From: Nannobrachium achirus
Lineage: Eukaryota; Chordata; Actinopteri; Myctophiformes; Myctophidae
Reading direction: 5' to 3'
Length of the DNA: 64,000 nucleotides
Assembly (NCBI GenBank): GCA_963921795.1
Contig: OY997643.1
Location: 15,530,960-15,594,959 of the forward strand
A model generated the notes under the pieces. The model ran no database searches. It was given only the letters and a program-made list of their open reading frames with translations, and had not been told where the DNA came from. This document shows, in pieces, positions 35,368 to 47,584 of the stretch (positions within the stretch are counted from its first letter, which is position 1; each line of letters opens with the position of its first letter). Made by a program: the position numbers and the translations under genes.

Positions 35368-35575
35368 TGAAAAATTGCAGATATACAAGCTTGTAGATCT
35401 GCTATTTTTGAAAAGGTCGTGAAAATGTGTGCAAATCTTTGAATATATGTATTTTCAAAGCGAACTTTTGTAACTAAAATTTTGCTTCTGGATGGTCCCT
35501 GGAACTAAATATTTTGAGATGGGGGTCCGTGGCCAAATACATATCATTTTGGGGAACCTGCTTTTGAATTTGAAT
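35368..35575 (-). mobile_element. Family D composite: palindrome joined to a hAT end
   Basis: A compact palindrome (AAAATTGCAGATATACAAGC and TTGTAGATCTGCTATTTTTG) is followed by GAAAAGGTCGTGAAAATGTG and then the inverse of a D-type hAT end (TCCCTGGAACTAAATATTTT, GGGGGTCCGTGGCCAAATAC). The same junction recurs at 36946, 50756 and 53451. Confidence 0.65.
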
Positions 35576-35653
35576 CCTGAAAAGTTCCACTCTGAGAGTT
35601 AAAGGAACGCTCAGGGATTCAAACAGTGAAGGCAGGAGGAAGGCAGCCGTCTA

Positions 35654-35884
35654 CCAGTGGTGGAAAGTAACTTAAGTACATTTACTTAAATGTGTTATGC
35701 CACGCCCTGAAATATTACATTATGCTACAGTAGGTCACGTTGTCTTTCTCCAAACAGTCTGAAAATGGGGCCGGACCGATACAGTTAGTAGTGAATGTAT
35801 ACTTTGTCCATTGTACGGTGCCACGCACAGAAAATAGACCATTTACAAGCTCGCGATGCGTTGTGAGCTTTTGAAGCACGGTGC

Positions 35885-35925
<41 letters not shown>

Positions 35926-36222
35926 TGATATTTTATCGCACAGCCCCAGAAAGTAAAGAAATAAGTGTTAAATTGAGCGGTAATTAAATCTTAACTATCA
36001 TCTAATAATGGATGATTTACTTTTCGGACAAGTGGGCATGACCTTTAGGCAAATGGAACATGACCTGTACTTGCCCGACGGGCAAGGGCCTCTGAGACCT
36101 TAGTGTCAACCTTTGCTCATGTCAATTTTGAATTCCGGACTTTTACTTGTAACGGAGTATTTATATATTGCAGTATTGATACTTTTAGTAACAAATGTGA
36201 GTACATTTCCCCATCACTGCCA
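35654..36222. mobile_element. hAT-like element, CAGTGGTGGAAAGTAAC type
   Basis: The left end is CAGTGGTGGAAAGTAACTTA; the right end is GTACATTTCCCCATCACTG. The 8-bp flanks do not match. A palindrome remnant (35828-35877, ATTTACAAGCTCGCGATGCG) followed by a (CGCA)n array (35883-35925) lies inside. Confidence 0.6.
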
Positions 36223-36868
36223 TTTACTGTGGACGGGCCGTTTGGCACACGTGCGGCGCTAACATTCATGAGTTAGTGGCACCGGGAGAATCATCTGCAA
36301 ACCTCTCAAACTCTCTCTCTCTACACGTGGCTCAGACGCCTCGTCCTTCTCTCTCGGCCCCTGCCCAGCGGAAATCGATTCAAAAGTTCAAAAGACAGAA
36401 GCGGGTGTGTGAAGTCTATCACAAACCGAGCCGTATTATTCAGCTATTCTCTCTCTCTCTCTCTCTCTTATAGAAAGGCCGTCCACCTTGGAGAGTCCTC
36501 GGGGCCCCGAGCTTGAGCCCAATGTCAGCTCCACTTCCCACCACAAAAGCGGCCATTGATTCCGAACCACCACTTCTAGCTGCCCGCAAATTGGAAGTGG
36601 AATTGTGGCCTAGCATTTCAAGGGGTTGGGTGTGGGTGGTGGGGGGCTAAAATAGCAAGAGGCTTGGCTCGGCCCCATAGCAAAGACTGTGTCATTGCTA
36701 TCGGGGGGGGCTAATTAATTCACAACCCCGCCTCCACAAAAGCTCTATTGACCAATCTGTGAAAGGACAGCAAGAAGAAGAAGAGCGAATGAGAAAGCGA
36801 GAGAGAGAGAGATTCCTTCACAACGTTCTTCACGGTGGGGATTGAATGCACATAATGACAGTTGGATG

Positions 36869-37534
36869 CAGGGGCGTCACAAGGGGGTGGGGGGTGGGGG
36901 GAGTGGGACTGAGTTACTAGAGCCCTTAATTATTTTATACTTTAGCTATTGAAAAATAGCAGATACAAGCCCACAGTGCGGCACTGAGTGCCTCACTGCG
37001 AGCTTGTAGATCTGCAATATTTGAAAAGTCGTGAATATTTCTGCAAATCTTTGAATATATATATATGTTTTAAGCAAACATTTGTAACACAAATTTTGCT
37101 TCGGGGGGGGGGGGGGGGGGGGGGGGTCCCTGGAACTAAATATTTTGAGATGGGGGTCCGTGGCCAAATACATATCATTTTGGGGTCCTTCACAAGAAAA
37201 GGGTTGAGCACCACTGACATAGAAACATAGGTTTTTCAAAAAAACCTTTGAAGGATTCAGAAGACATTTATAGAATGGTGTCAATAATGTGCACATATTT
37301 TTTTCAGGATTTTTCAAAAAATAGCAGATCTACAAGCTCGCAGCGTGGCACTCGGTGCCACGCTGTGAGCTTGTAGATCTGCTATTTTTCAATAGTTAAC
37401 GCACAAAATAATGCGTAATAATGCATTCCCAGTCTAAATAGGTTAAACCCCCTCCTCCCCCTATGAAGAACATTCATAGGGGGCCCACAGTGAATCCTTG
37501 TACCCAGGGCCCAGAATTTGGTGCGACACCCCTG
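36869..37534. mobile_element. Family F hAT element containing D and E segments
   Basis: Ends CAGGGGCGTCACAAGGGGGT and GGTGCGACACCCCTG. A perfect 8-bp duplication GTTGGATG (36861-36868, 37535-37542). Inside are a palindrome (36946-37024), an inverted family D hAT end finishing GGGTTGAGCACCACTG, a G run, and a second full palindrome (37312-37395, GCAGATCTACAAGCTCGCAG). Compared with 9501-9999, the D segment is an extra insertion beside the palindrome. Confidence 0.88.
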
Positions 37535-37980
37535 GTTGGATGCATTTGGTCTTCCGGATGCTGACCTTCAGTATAGAGTGAGAGTGAGAGTGAGAATGAG
37601 AGAGTGAGAGTCTGAGGAGACTCTGAAGTGATACGAGTTGGCATAACCCAGCCATCAACGGTGCCTTGGAGATCAGCTGTGAGGGGGTTTGTCTAGCACT
37701 TGCTGGCTCTCGATTTGGCGCCGTCTAAAAAAAAGCTGAGAGAGGCGGGTGGGCGTTGCAAAAAAAGAAAGGAAAAAAAGAAACAACCTAAAACTCGTTA
37801 TTAGCATTTCAAGAAGACTACAGTACATCACGGCACAAACTCCCTGGCAGGCCAGGCACAGCAGTGCGTAGAGAACTTTGAGTCCCCATCACCTGGTGTG
37901 CAGTGCACACACTATCACACACCCCACGTTGCTTTTACTGGACTGGGTTGGGTTGACCCAGTTCCACAGATACATTATAG

Positions 37981-38003
37981 TGAAAATAGCAGAGCTTGTA
38001 GTT
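37981..38003. repeat. Collapsed palindrome copy
   Basis: TGAAAATAGCAGAGCTTGTAG joins the start of the left arm to part of the right arm. Confidence 0.5.
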
Positions 38004-38063
38004 AGACAATTCGCTTTTTTTTTTTTGCCTCTTTCTTATATTATTTGACAATTTAGTATAGGT

Positions 38064-38522
38064 CAGGGGTCTTCAAGGTTTTCAGGCCAAGGACCCCTTA
38101 GTTGAGAGATAGATGAAGCAGGGACCCCCCACAACCCATAGATACCATATAGTTTCATCATTTGACAGCACAATCATCAGTGTATTTTGGATTAATGTCA
38201 ATGTGTGTTTTCAGATACTTAACAATTTGAACCGCCAATACTTAATACACTTGACCTTTCACTGTGTACTTCTTTTTCTCCTCTACACCAAAGCTCTTTG
38301 CCGAAAATAGCCGATCTACAAGCTCACAACGCCTCGCAGCGCGAGGCGTTGTGAGCTTGTAGATCTGCTGTTTTTGGCTAAAGTTCTCAGAATATGGACA
38401 ATAGGGTTCAAGTGGTTAACAGGAGAAAATAAAAGCTTTCTATCACTCAAAGATTTGGAGGACCCCCTGTAGTAGCTCTGAGGACCCCCTAATGGTCCCG
38501 GACACCCTGTTGAAGACCCCTG
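38064..38522. mobile_element. Family B hAT element, complete, with full palindrome
   Basis: Ends CAGGGGTCTTCAAGGTTTTC and CTGTTGAAGACCCCTG. A perfect 8-bp duplication GTATAGGT (38056-38063, 38523-38530). The palindrome (38300-38383) has arm core GATCTACAAGCTCACAACGC with loop CTCGCAGCGCGAG. This is the reference copy for the family in this window. Confidence 0.95.
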
Positions 38523-38645
38523 GTATAGGTTTTTGATTACATTTGATGGAGTAATGGTCTTTTTTGCCCATTAGGGCAGGGGGTATTCCTGGTTTATTGG
38601 GTTGCTGCGGGCCAGGGGACGTCCTCCTCCCGGTAAGGACAGGAC

Positions 38646-39085
38646 TAGGGATGGGACGATACGTGATATTATCGTTTATCGTGATTAAAAAAAAACACTC
38701 ACAATAATCGTATCGTGGAGATTTAATTGAACGTGATATCGTCCTCCGTCATGCGCTGGGATCAATTCACTTTTTATTTGCCACGCTGCATATCCGGTAT
38801 CATTTAAACCCTCTATAATTGGTAAAGGTACTTATAATATACATACTTGATAGTTGATAGTCTTTTTTTTTCACTCTATCAAATGTCTTTGCAAAAAAAA
38901 AAAACAGCCGATCTACAAGCTCACAATGCATCACAACGCGCCGCGTTGTGAGCTTGTAGATCTGTTATTTTTTGGGCAATTGTTTTGGCCCCAGGATAAT
39001 AGATTTAGCTTATCGCGATAATATCGTAAATCACGATTTCTTTTGTCACAGTAATCGTGATATGACATTTTCATATTAGTAGAGG
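38646..39085. mobile_element. Family I hAT-like element (TAGGGATGGGACGATAC), right end missing
   Basis: The left end TAGGGATGGGACGATACGTG and subterminal TATCGTGATT motifs in both orientations mark a hAT element of the TAGGG type. A full palindrome (38893-38974, CGATCTACAAGCTCACAATG) lies in the centre. The right terminus is not found before the next element starts near 39113. Confidence 0.7.
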
Positions 39086-40829
39086 AAAAAATAGGCCAGA
39101 AGTTGACCATACCCCTACCCGGGGTAGAACAAAACGCGACATAGTTTTTTCATATCTTTAGGATGTCCCTTTCATGAAATGGATTGTCCCGAGTTTTGCT
39201 TTTACTGCAAAAGTCATGAAATTGATCCATGAAGGGACTCACCACATAAGCAAAAAAACGCCTATCCTGAAAGACGGAGTTCCAAGTCAAACCTTTGTCA
39301 TTTTCTACCTGCAGGTTGTTTTTACCTCATACTTGCACAGAAGGTCTACAGGTAGTGTCCTTACATCCCAGAACAATCAGAATGCAAAAATATGGTTCTG
39401 TTTTGAATCTGCTGCCAAGGACCTTCTATAGGCGGAAATGACATTCCTAAGGAAAATTCCACTGTAATCCTTCTATAAGGGGTAGTACAAACTATGACAA
39501 CGTTTTTTCATAACTTTTACTTGTCCTCTTCATGAAATGGATGGTCAGTAGTTTTGCTTTTACTGCAAAAGTCATGAAATTGATCCATGAAGGGACTCAC
39601 CACATAGGCAAAAAATACGCCTACCCTGAAAGATGGAGTTCCAAGTCAATCCTTTGTAATTTTCTATTGCTGGTTGTTTTTACCTCATTCTTGCACAGAT
39701 GGTCTACAGGTAGCGTCCTTAAATCCCAAAATAATCAGAATGCAAAAAAGTGATTTACCAAGAAAGGGCAGAAATATCCCCACAAGTCATACACCATTTC
39801 CACTTACTGGTAGGGAAGGAGCTGGAAACAAGGGCCTACTACAAACTTGATATCCCGGTATCAATAAGCTTTGGGCTTATCAAGCTTGTTATTAAACATA
39901 GCGGCCCATGACATCATGTTTAAATAATCAAGACAAGAGGCGATTAATACATTGTTACAGTACTATTCATAATATATAGCCATTTAACACTTACTGCACA
40001 CTAATGAATGATTTTCTAAAGATATTAAATGACAATATTTTTTACTTTTGTCAATTCTCATCCTCATAGACAAACTCAGACTCACAACAACTGGCCAATG
40101 CAAAAAGATACCAGTTCTGTTCAGAATCTCACATCTCACATCTTCCCACAAAATATTATAAAGCGCTCAACAGTGGGCTCGATAAAAGCCCATGGGTCAA
40201 TAAGCAGGATCGATAAGGTGCTCATTATCAATACAAATTAACAAACTCCATTCAGATTGTCAATAGGGAATACACCAACAACCAAAATAAACCAGAAGAA
40301 TATGTCATAATATGCTTGTATTGTGAATCAGAAGTTTTTCTATATATGTGTGCCATTCTTACTGCATGCCAAATAATCAAACAGCAGCTTTTTCTCATTT
40401 TAATTTATTTAGTTTATTTCTTTTTCAATATTTTCATATCAACAACTAATTTGAGTGTGAGGGGGACTGACCAATTTGCAAAGCTGGTCAATGGATACAA
40501 AGCTGTGATCTCCCAAATTCAGACATAATTTTGTCAGGAGTTTGTTCGTGACGTAATCGGCTGTGTATCTATTGGTCAATGGCTGGTCAATGGATTAATT
40601 GAATTCAGTCTTACTATTTATGTTATGGTAATAAATATGGTATGATGGTATATATTATTATAATATAAACGGTAAGAAGGAATTCAGTTCCCAGTGGATT
40701 ACAACCAAGGGCCACTACAATGCTCTACAGTCAAGGCTGGTCCACAAGGCACAAGCTGGTATAAAAGGATTGTGTCATTTCTTGTTTATTTTAGTTTACA
40801 GGCAATGTACTGTAAATACAAGAGCAATA

Positions 40830-41260
40830 TTATGTAAAACACAATCCCACAGAGAGACATTGAGGCACGTACTACTTTGACTGCAACAATCCTTATCATA
40901 GCAGTAGAGTTGGGTGAGGTCTCTTACTGCTTGGTGCAGGCTATTTTTTGAACAGGACAGGCTTTAGTGATGTATCCTTTAGCATCCAACAATTCCCAAA
41001 TGGATTCCACAAAAGGGGTTTGGGGACATGATTGTGGCACCATATACTGTACCAGTTTGGTACATAGCCTGTTGAACATTCAAAAATATCCTCAGTGGGA
41101 GGCAGGTGTGAGACTGGCATGTCTGTTGTTGATGCAAGAATACAACGGAGCTCATCAAGACTAGAACCCACCTGGCCCTTTGCCTTCTTAACCCTAACCC
41201 ATAGAGAGTGAGGGCATATTGTCTTGAACATCCTGAAGCCTCTGGTAGACTATCTGTCAA
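40830..41260 (-). pseudogene. Degenerate ORF of the 5.5-kb inverted-repeat element
   Basis: On the minus strand successive frames give DELRCILASTTDMPVSHLPP, then (after a frame change) NVQQAMYQTG, then LLWNPFGNCWMLKD and, after a stop, VRDLTQLYCYDKDCC with a Cys-rich tail. The order LPPT, RAxYQ-G, W..P and a Cys-rich end resembles an uncharacterised protein seen repeatedly in fish genomes; I recall the pattern but cannot confirm it here. Upstream parts continue past the hAT insertion at 41396-43000. It has several frame breaks and is not functional as it stands. Confidence 0.45.
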
Positions 41261-41395
41261 GCCAAAGGTTCTCAGACCCTGACCTAATTTATATGTACAG
41301 TACTATGGATATACTTGTGTTGCTCGCCTACTATGTCAGTCAACAACTCCTTGGAATAGCTGCCATTTTCATGCATGCTGGTCATGGGATAGACA

Positions 41396-42803
41396 CAGGG
41401 CCGTGCTTACCATACAGGCAAAATAGGCAGCCGCCTGGGGCCCCCTCACAGCCTGGGGGCCTCATGAGATTATTATTATTATTTTATTTTTTTACCAACA
41501 TGGCCATCAGGGGGCCCCAGTTGAGCTCTCAACTGTGAGACAGAGAACAGTTGAAGTGAGGGTGAGGGTTAACATTAGCTCATTAGAATCTGAAAAGAGC
41601 GTGGCTCTCAAAGGTGTGACCAGAGAACAATGGTCCTGATTACCCAAGCGGTTCTTTTGTGTCTGTTCTGTGATGTCACGTACATTACTTTAACTTTAAG
41701 AAGGATCGATGCAGGGAATGGATACATTATTTCTAAAGTGTGTGTATATATTTATATTTAAAAAAAGTTTTGAGGCCCCCCATATTTATATATACATATA
41801 ATATGTGTATCAATTCCATTTCATTTTGGGGGCCCCAGATAGTTTGAAGTGGGGCCCGGGATGAGATCAATATAAAAGAAGGGTAAAAAGGGCCTTAACA
41901 TGAAATGTGATGTTTAACTTGAAATACTTTCACAGGGTTTACTGGGGCTTCTTAAAGATGGCGCATAGTTTGCGCATAGTTTGTATACTGTTTATTTATA
42001 TTTAACATTTTGAGGGGCCCAAATATATCCATTTGGGGCCTCTCAATCTCTCAAACATGAGTTATCGTCAAATATAAATAAACAGTAAAAAGGCCCTTAA
42101 CATAGTCATGTAATGTATGTGTTTAACTTCGAATGGATATGTATAGCCTTAACCCACTGACTGTCCTGTGAGACAAACTTTGTCTTTGAAAACCACTGCA
42201 AAACATGCACTTAAAAGTTATTCTTATTATAATTAATTTTTTTTTTAAACACTATAAGTAATAACACTGATTATCTGAAAAGAGCTTTAATGTCACAAGT
42301 TACTTTAGTCTCCTTAAAAATATAAACAAAATTTATACTGTATATATTTATATTTACGTTACGTTACGTTTTGAGGGCCCCCAAATTCATTTGGTGCCCC
42401 ACCAGCTCTCAAACTCAAGCTCTCAATACCCTCATATATAAATAGTAAAAGGGCCCTTAACAAAAGGCTGTTAACATGGTCATGTAATGTAATGTTTAAC
42501 TCAGTATTCTTATTCTTATTACTTTACCTGTCCTGTGTAAGTTGCTTCTGGTGAGAGAAGTTGAAGCTCATCCTTTATCTTCTATATGTCAAACATTGTG
42601 GCCATCCATAGCTGAGTGGTTAGTGAGCCTGCCAAGGGAACCAGATCCCTGGTTGTCACAGGTACGATTCCAGGCCAGGTTAGCAATGTGTTGCAGTGTC
42701 CCTGAGTAAAACACCCAACCCCTGTTTTCTCCCTCCTCCTCTTATTATTTTCTCTGGAATTCTTTTGAAAAAGTGCTAGAGTTTATAGGCTATTAAACTT
42801 GTG

Positions 42804-42849
<46 letters not shown>

Positions 42850-43000
42850 ATAATTAAAAGCTAAAATATAGGAAACAAAACATAAGGGAGTATTTATTCG
42901 CGACCCCTAGAAATTGGTCTGCGACCCGCATATGGCTCCCGACCCAGGGGCCTCAAACTGGGGTTTGCCTGGGGCCTCCAAATCACTAAGCACGGCCCTG
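41396..43000. mobile_element. 1.6-kb hAT element (CAGGGCCGTGCTTA type)
   Basis: Ends CAGGGCCGTGCTTACCATAC and CACTAAGCACGGCCCTG. A perfect 8-bp duplication GATAGACA (41388-41395, 43001-43008). The interior repeats the phrase GGGCCCC...TTTGGGGCC several times and includes a tRNA-like SINE and an AT microsatellite (42811-42844). It interrupts the coding remnant of the 5.5-kb element. No palindrome copy is seen in it. Confidence 0.9.
42598..42760 (+). mobile_element. tRNA-derived SINE-like segment
   Basis: TAGCTGAGTGGTTAGTGAGC resembles a pol III box A and GGTACGATTCCAGG a degenerate box B, spaced as in tRNA. Downstream TGTCCCTGAGTAAAACACCC is also tRNA-SINE-like. It lies within the 1.6-kb hAT element. 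Confidence 0.55.
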
Positions 43001-43450
43001 GATAGACAACGATACATCCCAATGTCTGATATTACAAATACATTGGGAGTGGCTTTGTGCAGAGTCTTCTAGCATGCCACGCATTGACTGGATGCAATGC
43101 AACAAGCAGCCTGTTCAGAATAAGCAATAATACAGCTTTCAACAAGCTGGCGAAGCACATTCATGAACTTCAGGATCTGAGAATCTTTGGCTTACTGCAT
43201 GCCAAATAATCAAACATTGGTCAGTCTCCCTTACACTGCTCAAAATAGTTGTTGATTGAAAAAGAAATAAATGAAAATGAGAAAAGGCTGCTGATTATTT
43301 GGCATTAAGAATGGCGCACAAAGTGTAGTGTATTCTACTGAATATAGGCTTACATACATACTGTACTGCATTTAAGACTGAATACCATAGACTGCTTATA
43401 GAACAATATGTTTGCTGCTTTTGAGGTGAAGAGAATTAGGCCTTGGGATG

Positions 43451-43619
43451 GGTGCATCTCTCCACTCCGACATGTCTCCTTTCCGACATGTCTGCATTCC
43501 GACACTAACCCTATCTCTACCCCTAACCCTAAACCTTAGGCCCATGGGAGTGTCGCCACTCCGACAATAAGAAGTCCATTTCGGAGTGGCGACATGTCGG
43601 AATGGAGAGAGCCTCCCCC
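43451..43619. mobile_element. Family W hAT-like MITE inside the 5.5-kb element
   Basis: Ends GGTGCATCTCTCCACTCCG and GGAATGGAGAGAGCCTCCCCC. A perfect 8-bp duplication TTGGGATG (43443-43450, 43620-43627). Confidence 0.85.
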
Positions 43620-44877
43620 TTGGGATGTAGGGACACTACCTGTAGACCATCTGTGCAATATGAGATGAAACAACCAGCAGGTAGAAAATGACAAAGGATT
43701 GACTTGGAACTCCATCTTTCAGGGTAGGCTTTTTTATGGTGGGTACCTTTATGGATCAATTTCATGACTTTACTGCAGTAAAAGTAAAACTACTGACCAT
43801 CCATTTCATGAAGAGGACAAGTAAAAACACTGTCAGGGTTTGTACTACCCCTTATAGAAGATTATCTCCAGGATCACAGGGGATTCTTCCTTAGGAATGT
43901 CATTTCCGCCTATAGAAAGTCCTTATATTAAAGGCTGCAGATTCAAAACAGAACCATATTTTTGCATTCTGATTGTTCTGGGATGTAAGGACACTACTTG
44001 TAGACCATCTGTGCAAGTATGAGGTAAAAGCAACCTGCAGGTAGAAAATGACAAAGGATTGAATTGGAACCCCATCTTTCAGGGTAGGTGATTTTTGCCT
44101 ATGTGGTGAGTCCCTTCATGGAACAATTTCATGACTTTGGCAGTAAAAGTAAAACTCGGGACAGTGCATTTCATGAAGGGGACATCCTAGAGATTTGAAA
44201 GAACTATGTCGCGTTTTTTTCTACCCCTTATAGAAGATTATCACCAGACTTACAGGGGAACATGCCTTAGAAATGTAATTTCCGCCTATAGAAAGTCCTT
44301 ATATAAAAGGCTGCAGATTCAAAACAGAACCATATTTTTGCATTCTGATTGTTCTGGGATGTAAGGACACTACCTGTAGACCATCTGTGCAAGTATGAGG
44401 TAAAAACAACCTGCAGGTAGAAAATGACAAAGGATTGACTTGGAACTCCATCTTTCAGGATAGGTGTTTTTTTGCCTATGTGATGAGTCCCTTCATGGAT
44501 CAATTTCATGACTTTTGCAGTCAAAGTAAAACTTGGGACAATCCATTTCATGAAGGGGACATCCTAAAGATATGAAAAAACTATGTCGCGTTTTGTTCTA
44601 CCCCGGGTAGGCGTACCTCAAAAACTAAGGCTCTTTTTTAGGATTTTTTCCTCCTCTATATGGTTCCATCCCCAGACAGGACAGGTAGGACAGCCAGCAG
44701 CAGACTGTCTGTCCTCTAATGATGACACAGACCACACTGCTGTCTCCCAGGGCTTCATAACTCTCTGCTCGCTCCACTGCACACAGAGACACAGAACACC
44801 GTAGAGGAGGACTCAAAGGACCTGGGCCCCCGGAGGAAGAAAGAACTAAAACTAAAAAAAACATAAATGATCTGTGT

Positions 44878-44942
44878 GTGAGAAAAACGAGAGGGGGGGA
44901 GGGAGGGAGGGAGGGAGAGAGAGGTGGGGAGAAGGAGAGAGG

Positions 44943-44973
<31 letters not shown>
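44878..44973. repeat. GGGA/GA purine microsatellite
   Basis: An imperfect GAGGGAGG run grading into pure GA. Ser/Leu/Pro open frames on the minus strand are artefacts. Confidence 0.95.
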
Positions 44974-44977
<4 letters not shown>

Positions 44978-45134
44978 AAGACTGCCACAGAGAACAACCT
45001 ATGTCCACGGTACTCTGGCAGTAGCCAGACAATTAGTAATGTAACTGTTCGATGGTGCTTTATTAAGGACTACCAACAATGTTTTCTTACCGTATAAGAA
45101 ATGTGTCGCAAGATTAATTTATTAAGAATTAAGG

Positions 45135-45473
45135 TTAAAGGCCCTTTTCCACCGGCAGCGATAACGATAGCCATAAAATATCACAGCGATAATTATGCCT
45201 TCGCATTGATGTCCGATAAAGTTATCGGACATCAATGTGAAGAGGTGCCAATTAACAGCCGCTTGCGCAGAGCGCATCGCAAGCTTTTTTCAGAGACCCA
45301 GTTCCATATCACTGTGATCTTAACCACATCGTTGTTGATCCTACCGATGTAGTTGTCGGCTATCGTTGTCTTTATCGGTGTTGGGTGGATGCTGCCGATC
45401 CACTTCAATTGAAAACCCACTTTTTTAAATCGTTATCGTCATCGTTATCGCTGCCGGTGGAAAAGAGCCTTAA
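45135..45473. mobile_element. TTAA-bounded MITE with GGCAGCGATAACGATA ends
   Basis: TTAA stands at both ends (45135-45138, 45470-45473). The inverted ends are AGGCCCTTTTCCACCGGCAG and CTGCCGGTGGAAAAGAGCCT. A small hairpin GATGTCCGATAAAGTTATCG lies in the middle. The end type matches 23585-24107. Confidence 0.8.
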
Positions 45474-45537
45474 GGCTTGTCACAATACTGGATTTCTAAC
45501 TTCGATACGATATTTTGAAAATTACAGCAGCCGTTTC

Positions 45538-45720
45538 ATATCGTCTCTGTCGGGTGGAAACCTCATATGTCCAAAACGGTTACTTTTCAGGATTCAAATT
45601 CTAAAACAGCAGAAGTAGCAAATCGGCAATCGAGTTTTGAGCTTGTCGGTCAGCTACTTTTGATAATTGTGTGTGACAATGTAGTGCAATGCAATCAAGT
45701 AGGACTTCATTTACGTAAAA
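45538..45720. mobile_element. Family G element, right end unclear
   Basis: ATATCGTCTCTGTCGGGTGG starts it, close to the family A end. It continues TTACTTTTCAGGATTCAAAT, a diverged palindrome (GCAAATCGGCAATCGAG, GAGCTTGTCGGTCAGCTACT) and GTGTGTGACAATGTAGTGCA. Confidence 0.6.
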
Positions 45721-45977
45721 TTAAAAAAAATGTAGATATTTGCTTGAGGTTTTAGCAACAATATGAAACCAAAATGATACACAAACCTAGTAATGATGAG
45801 TTGCTGTAAGTAGCAAACTGGCTAGCAAGCTGGGGAGAGGCAGAACACACAGACAAAGGCCGGGTTGGATGGGAGAGAGCCTATGTTCCACTGGGAGCGA
45901 TGGGGCTCTTTCCCACAGGGCACGATAACAATAAAGATAACGATATGTCGGCCTTCACATAAATTATGACTGCTTTA

Positions 45978-46366
45978 TAGGGCTGTCACAATTATTACAT
46001 AATCGTCGAATCGCAATTATTTGACATAATCGCGATTATCTAACATAATCGTCATAATCGTTCTCGTTGAAAAATTTTCATATGTTTTTTTTTTCCAACG
46101 TAAAAAATTGTGGAAATAGCAGATCTACAAGCTCACAACACGTTGCATCGCGACGCGTTGTGAGCTTGTAGATCAGCTATTTCCACTATCAATGTTATTT
46201 TTTAAGTGTAAAGTTGTCAAATATGACAGTAATTTCTTTGTATATTTAGGTTATGTGTCATATCTACCATGTGCAACTTCAAAGCCTAAAAGCCAAACAG
46301 AAATGTAATCTGTTATCTGAGTGACAATTAATCGTCATGTAAAATGTCATAATCGTGACAGCCCTA
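45978..46366. mobile_element. Family H hAT element with full palindrome
   Basis: Ends TAGGGCTGTCACAATTATTA and ATCGTGACAGCCCTA. A perfect 8-bp duplication CTGCTTTA (45970-45977, 46367-46374). The palindrome (46110-46190) lies between GTGGAAATAGC and GCTATTTCCAC. It is in the opposite orientation to 22130. Confidence 0.93.
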
Positions 46367-47510
46367 CTGCTTTATCGTCATGGTGTGGACCAGGGCCGCC
46401 GCTAGGGTAGAGCGAACGGTGCGGCCTCACAGGGCCTCGCACCTGGAGGGCCTCGCGCTAGGCTTTTCTTTCTCTCTCTTTTTTTTTTTTTAACTAAATC
46501 ACCTTTTTAACAAATCACTTTCCATCACAGACCAAAAATCTAGGTTTGCTTACATGATGAATCTGCCTAAATAATCATGGCATGGGGTGTAGTGGTGGAG
46601 GGGATCTGGGTTTTGGTCAATTGATTTAGTTTTGTTTTCATGTTAAATCTTCACACAAACACTGCAACCTGCAGGGCGGAGACAGAGCCTGTCAACCGAT
46701 TGGCTGTGATATCTCCCTGACAACCAGCAACCAGTAACGGCTGACTGTCCCTTCGGGCTATGGGATTTATTGTATCTCTTGAGACACGGGATCCTACACC
46801 TTGATTCAGCGTTCCCTTCCATTCTGTTACTTACTTATGAAAAAGATAAATGCTGGTCCCTGATTGGGCTACGGGCTTACACACACACACAGCTATCTAC
46901 CTACCTACACAGCCGAATGCAGTACCTGTACGCTCTGCTGGTGCAAGTAACGAGTGTGAAAGATTTTCATAGGCATGCCCTCGCCTCGTTCCCCGCCTTA
47001 CTCATCTGCAAAGATAAAAGCCTGATGCAGAGAGTAGACACCCCCGTTATTTGCTATGTACTATAAGGTCAGAGTGATGCAGCCTGCCAGGGTTTTACCC
47101 TGCTGTCGTTTTTTACCAGAAGTGGAAAACAAACTGCAAAATCAACCTAGGGTTTCAAGCCCCTTTAAGTAAGTAGGTACTCAATGGCAAGCAGTAGCAG
47201 TACACCACACTCCAGAAGTGGTCCACGAATAAACAAGAACTGTTCGACAGTGACAGGACTGCGTTGGTTATATGTTGAGTATATGGACCGTACACAACCT
47301 TGGGTGAACCCCCGCCCAACCTCTCCCTCTTTCTCCCTCTCTTTCTCCCTCTCCCCCTACTCGCTATCTCTCCCTCTCTCTCTCTACAGACCAGACAGGG
47401 CAGAATGCTGAGCCAGCACCTTTTTCCTCAGGCAATCCGACTGAGGAGATGACTGGGTCACCGACGGATACAGGTCTGCCACGCCATTGTATGTGCACAT
47501 GTGTGAGGGG

Positions 47511-47512
<2 letters not shown>

Positions 47513-47580
<68 letters not shown>
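47513..47580. repeat. (GT)n microsatellite
   Basis: About 68 bases of GT followed by a short GAATCAATCAATCAATC. Confidence 0.97.

Positions 47581-47584
<4 letters not shown>

Larger units (their letters stand above)
39113..44612. mobile_element. 5.5-kb element with long multi-unit inverted arms
   Basis: The outer ends CCTACCCGGGGTAGAACAAA and its complement (TTTGTTCTACCCCGGGTAGG) are inverted. Each arm is built of units of about 330-360 bp containing CATGAAATTGATCCATGAAG and CTGCAGGTTGTTTTTACCTC: two units on the left (39113-39760), three on the right (43620-44612). A further inverted segment (near 40354 and 43320, GCATGCCAAATAATCAAAC) lies inward. The centre carries a degenerate minus-strand coding remnant and a later hAT insertion. 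Flanking bases CATACC and CGTACC are similar but not a certain target duplication. Confidence 0.75.

Noticed and set aside
40941..41538. Host gene exon at 41 kb
   Set aside because: The frames are broken, lie between the inverted arms of a mobile element, and are interrupted by a hAT insertion, so a transposon gene remnant is more likely.
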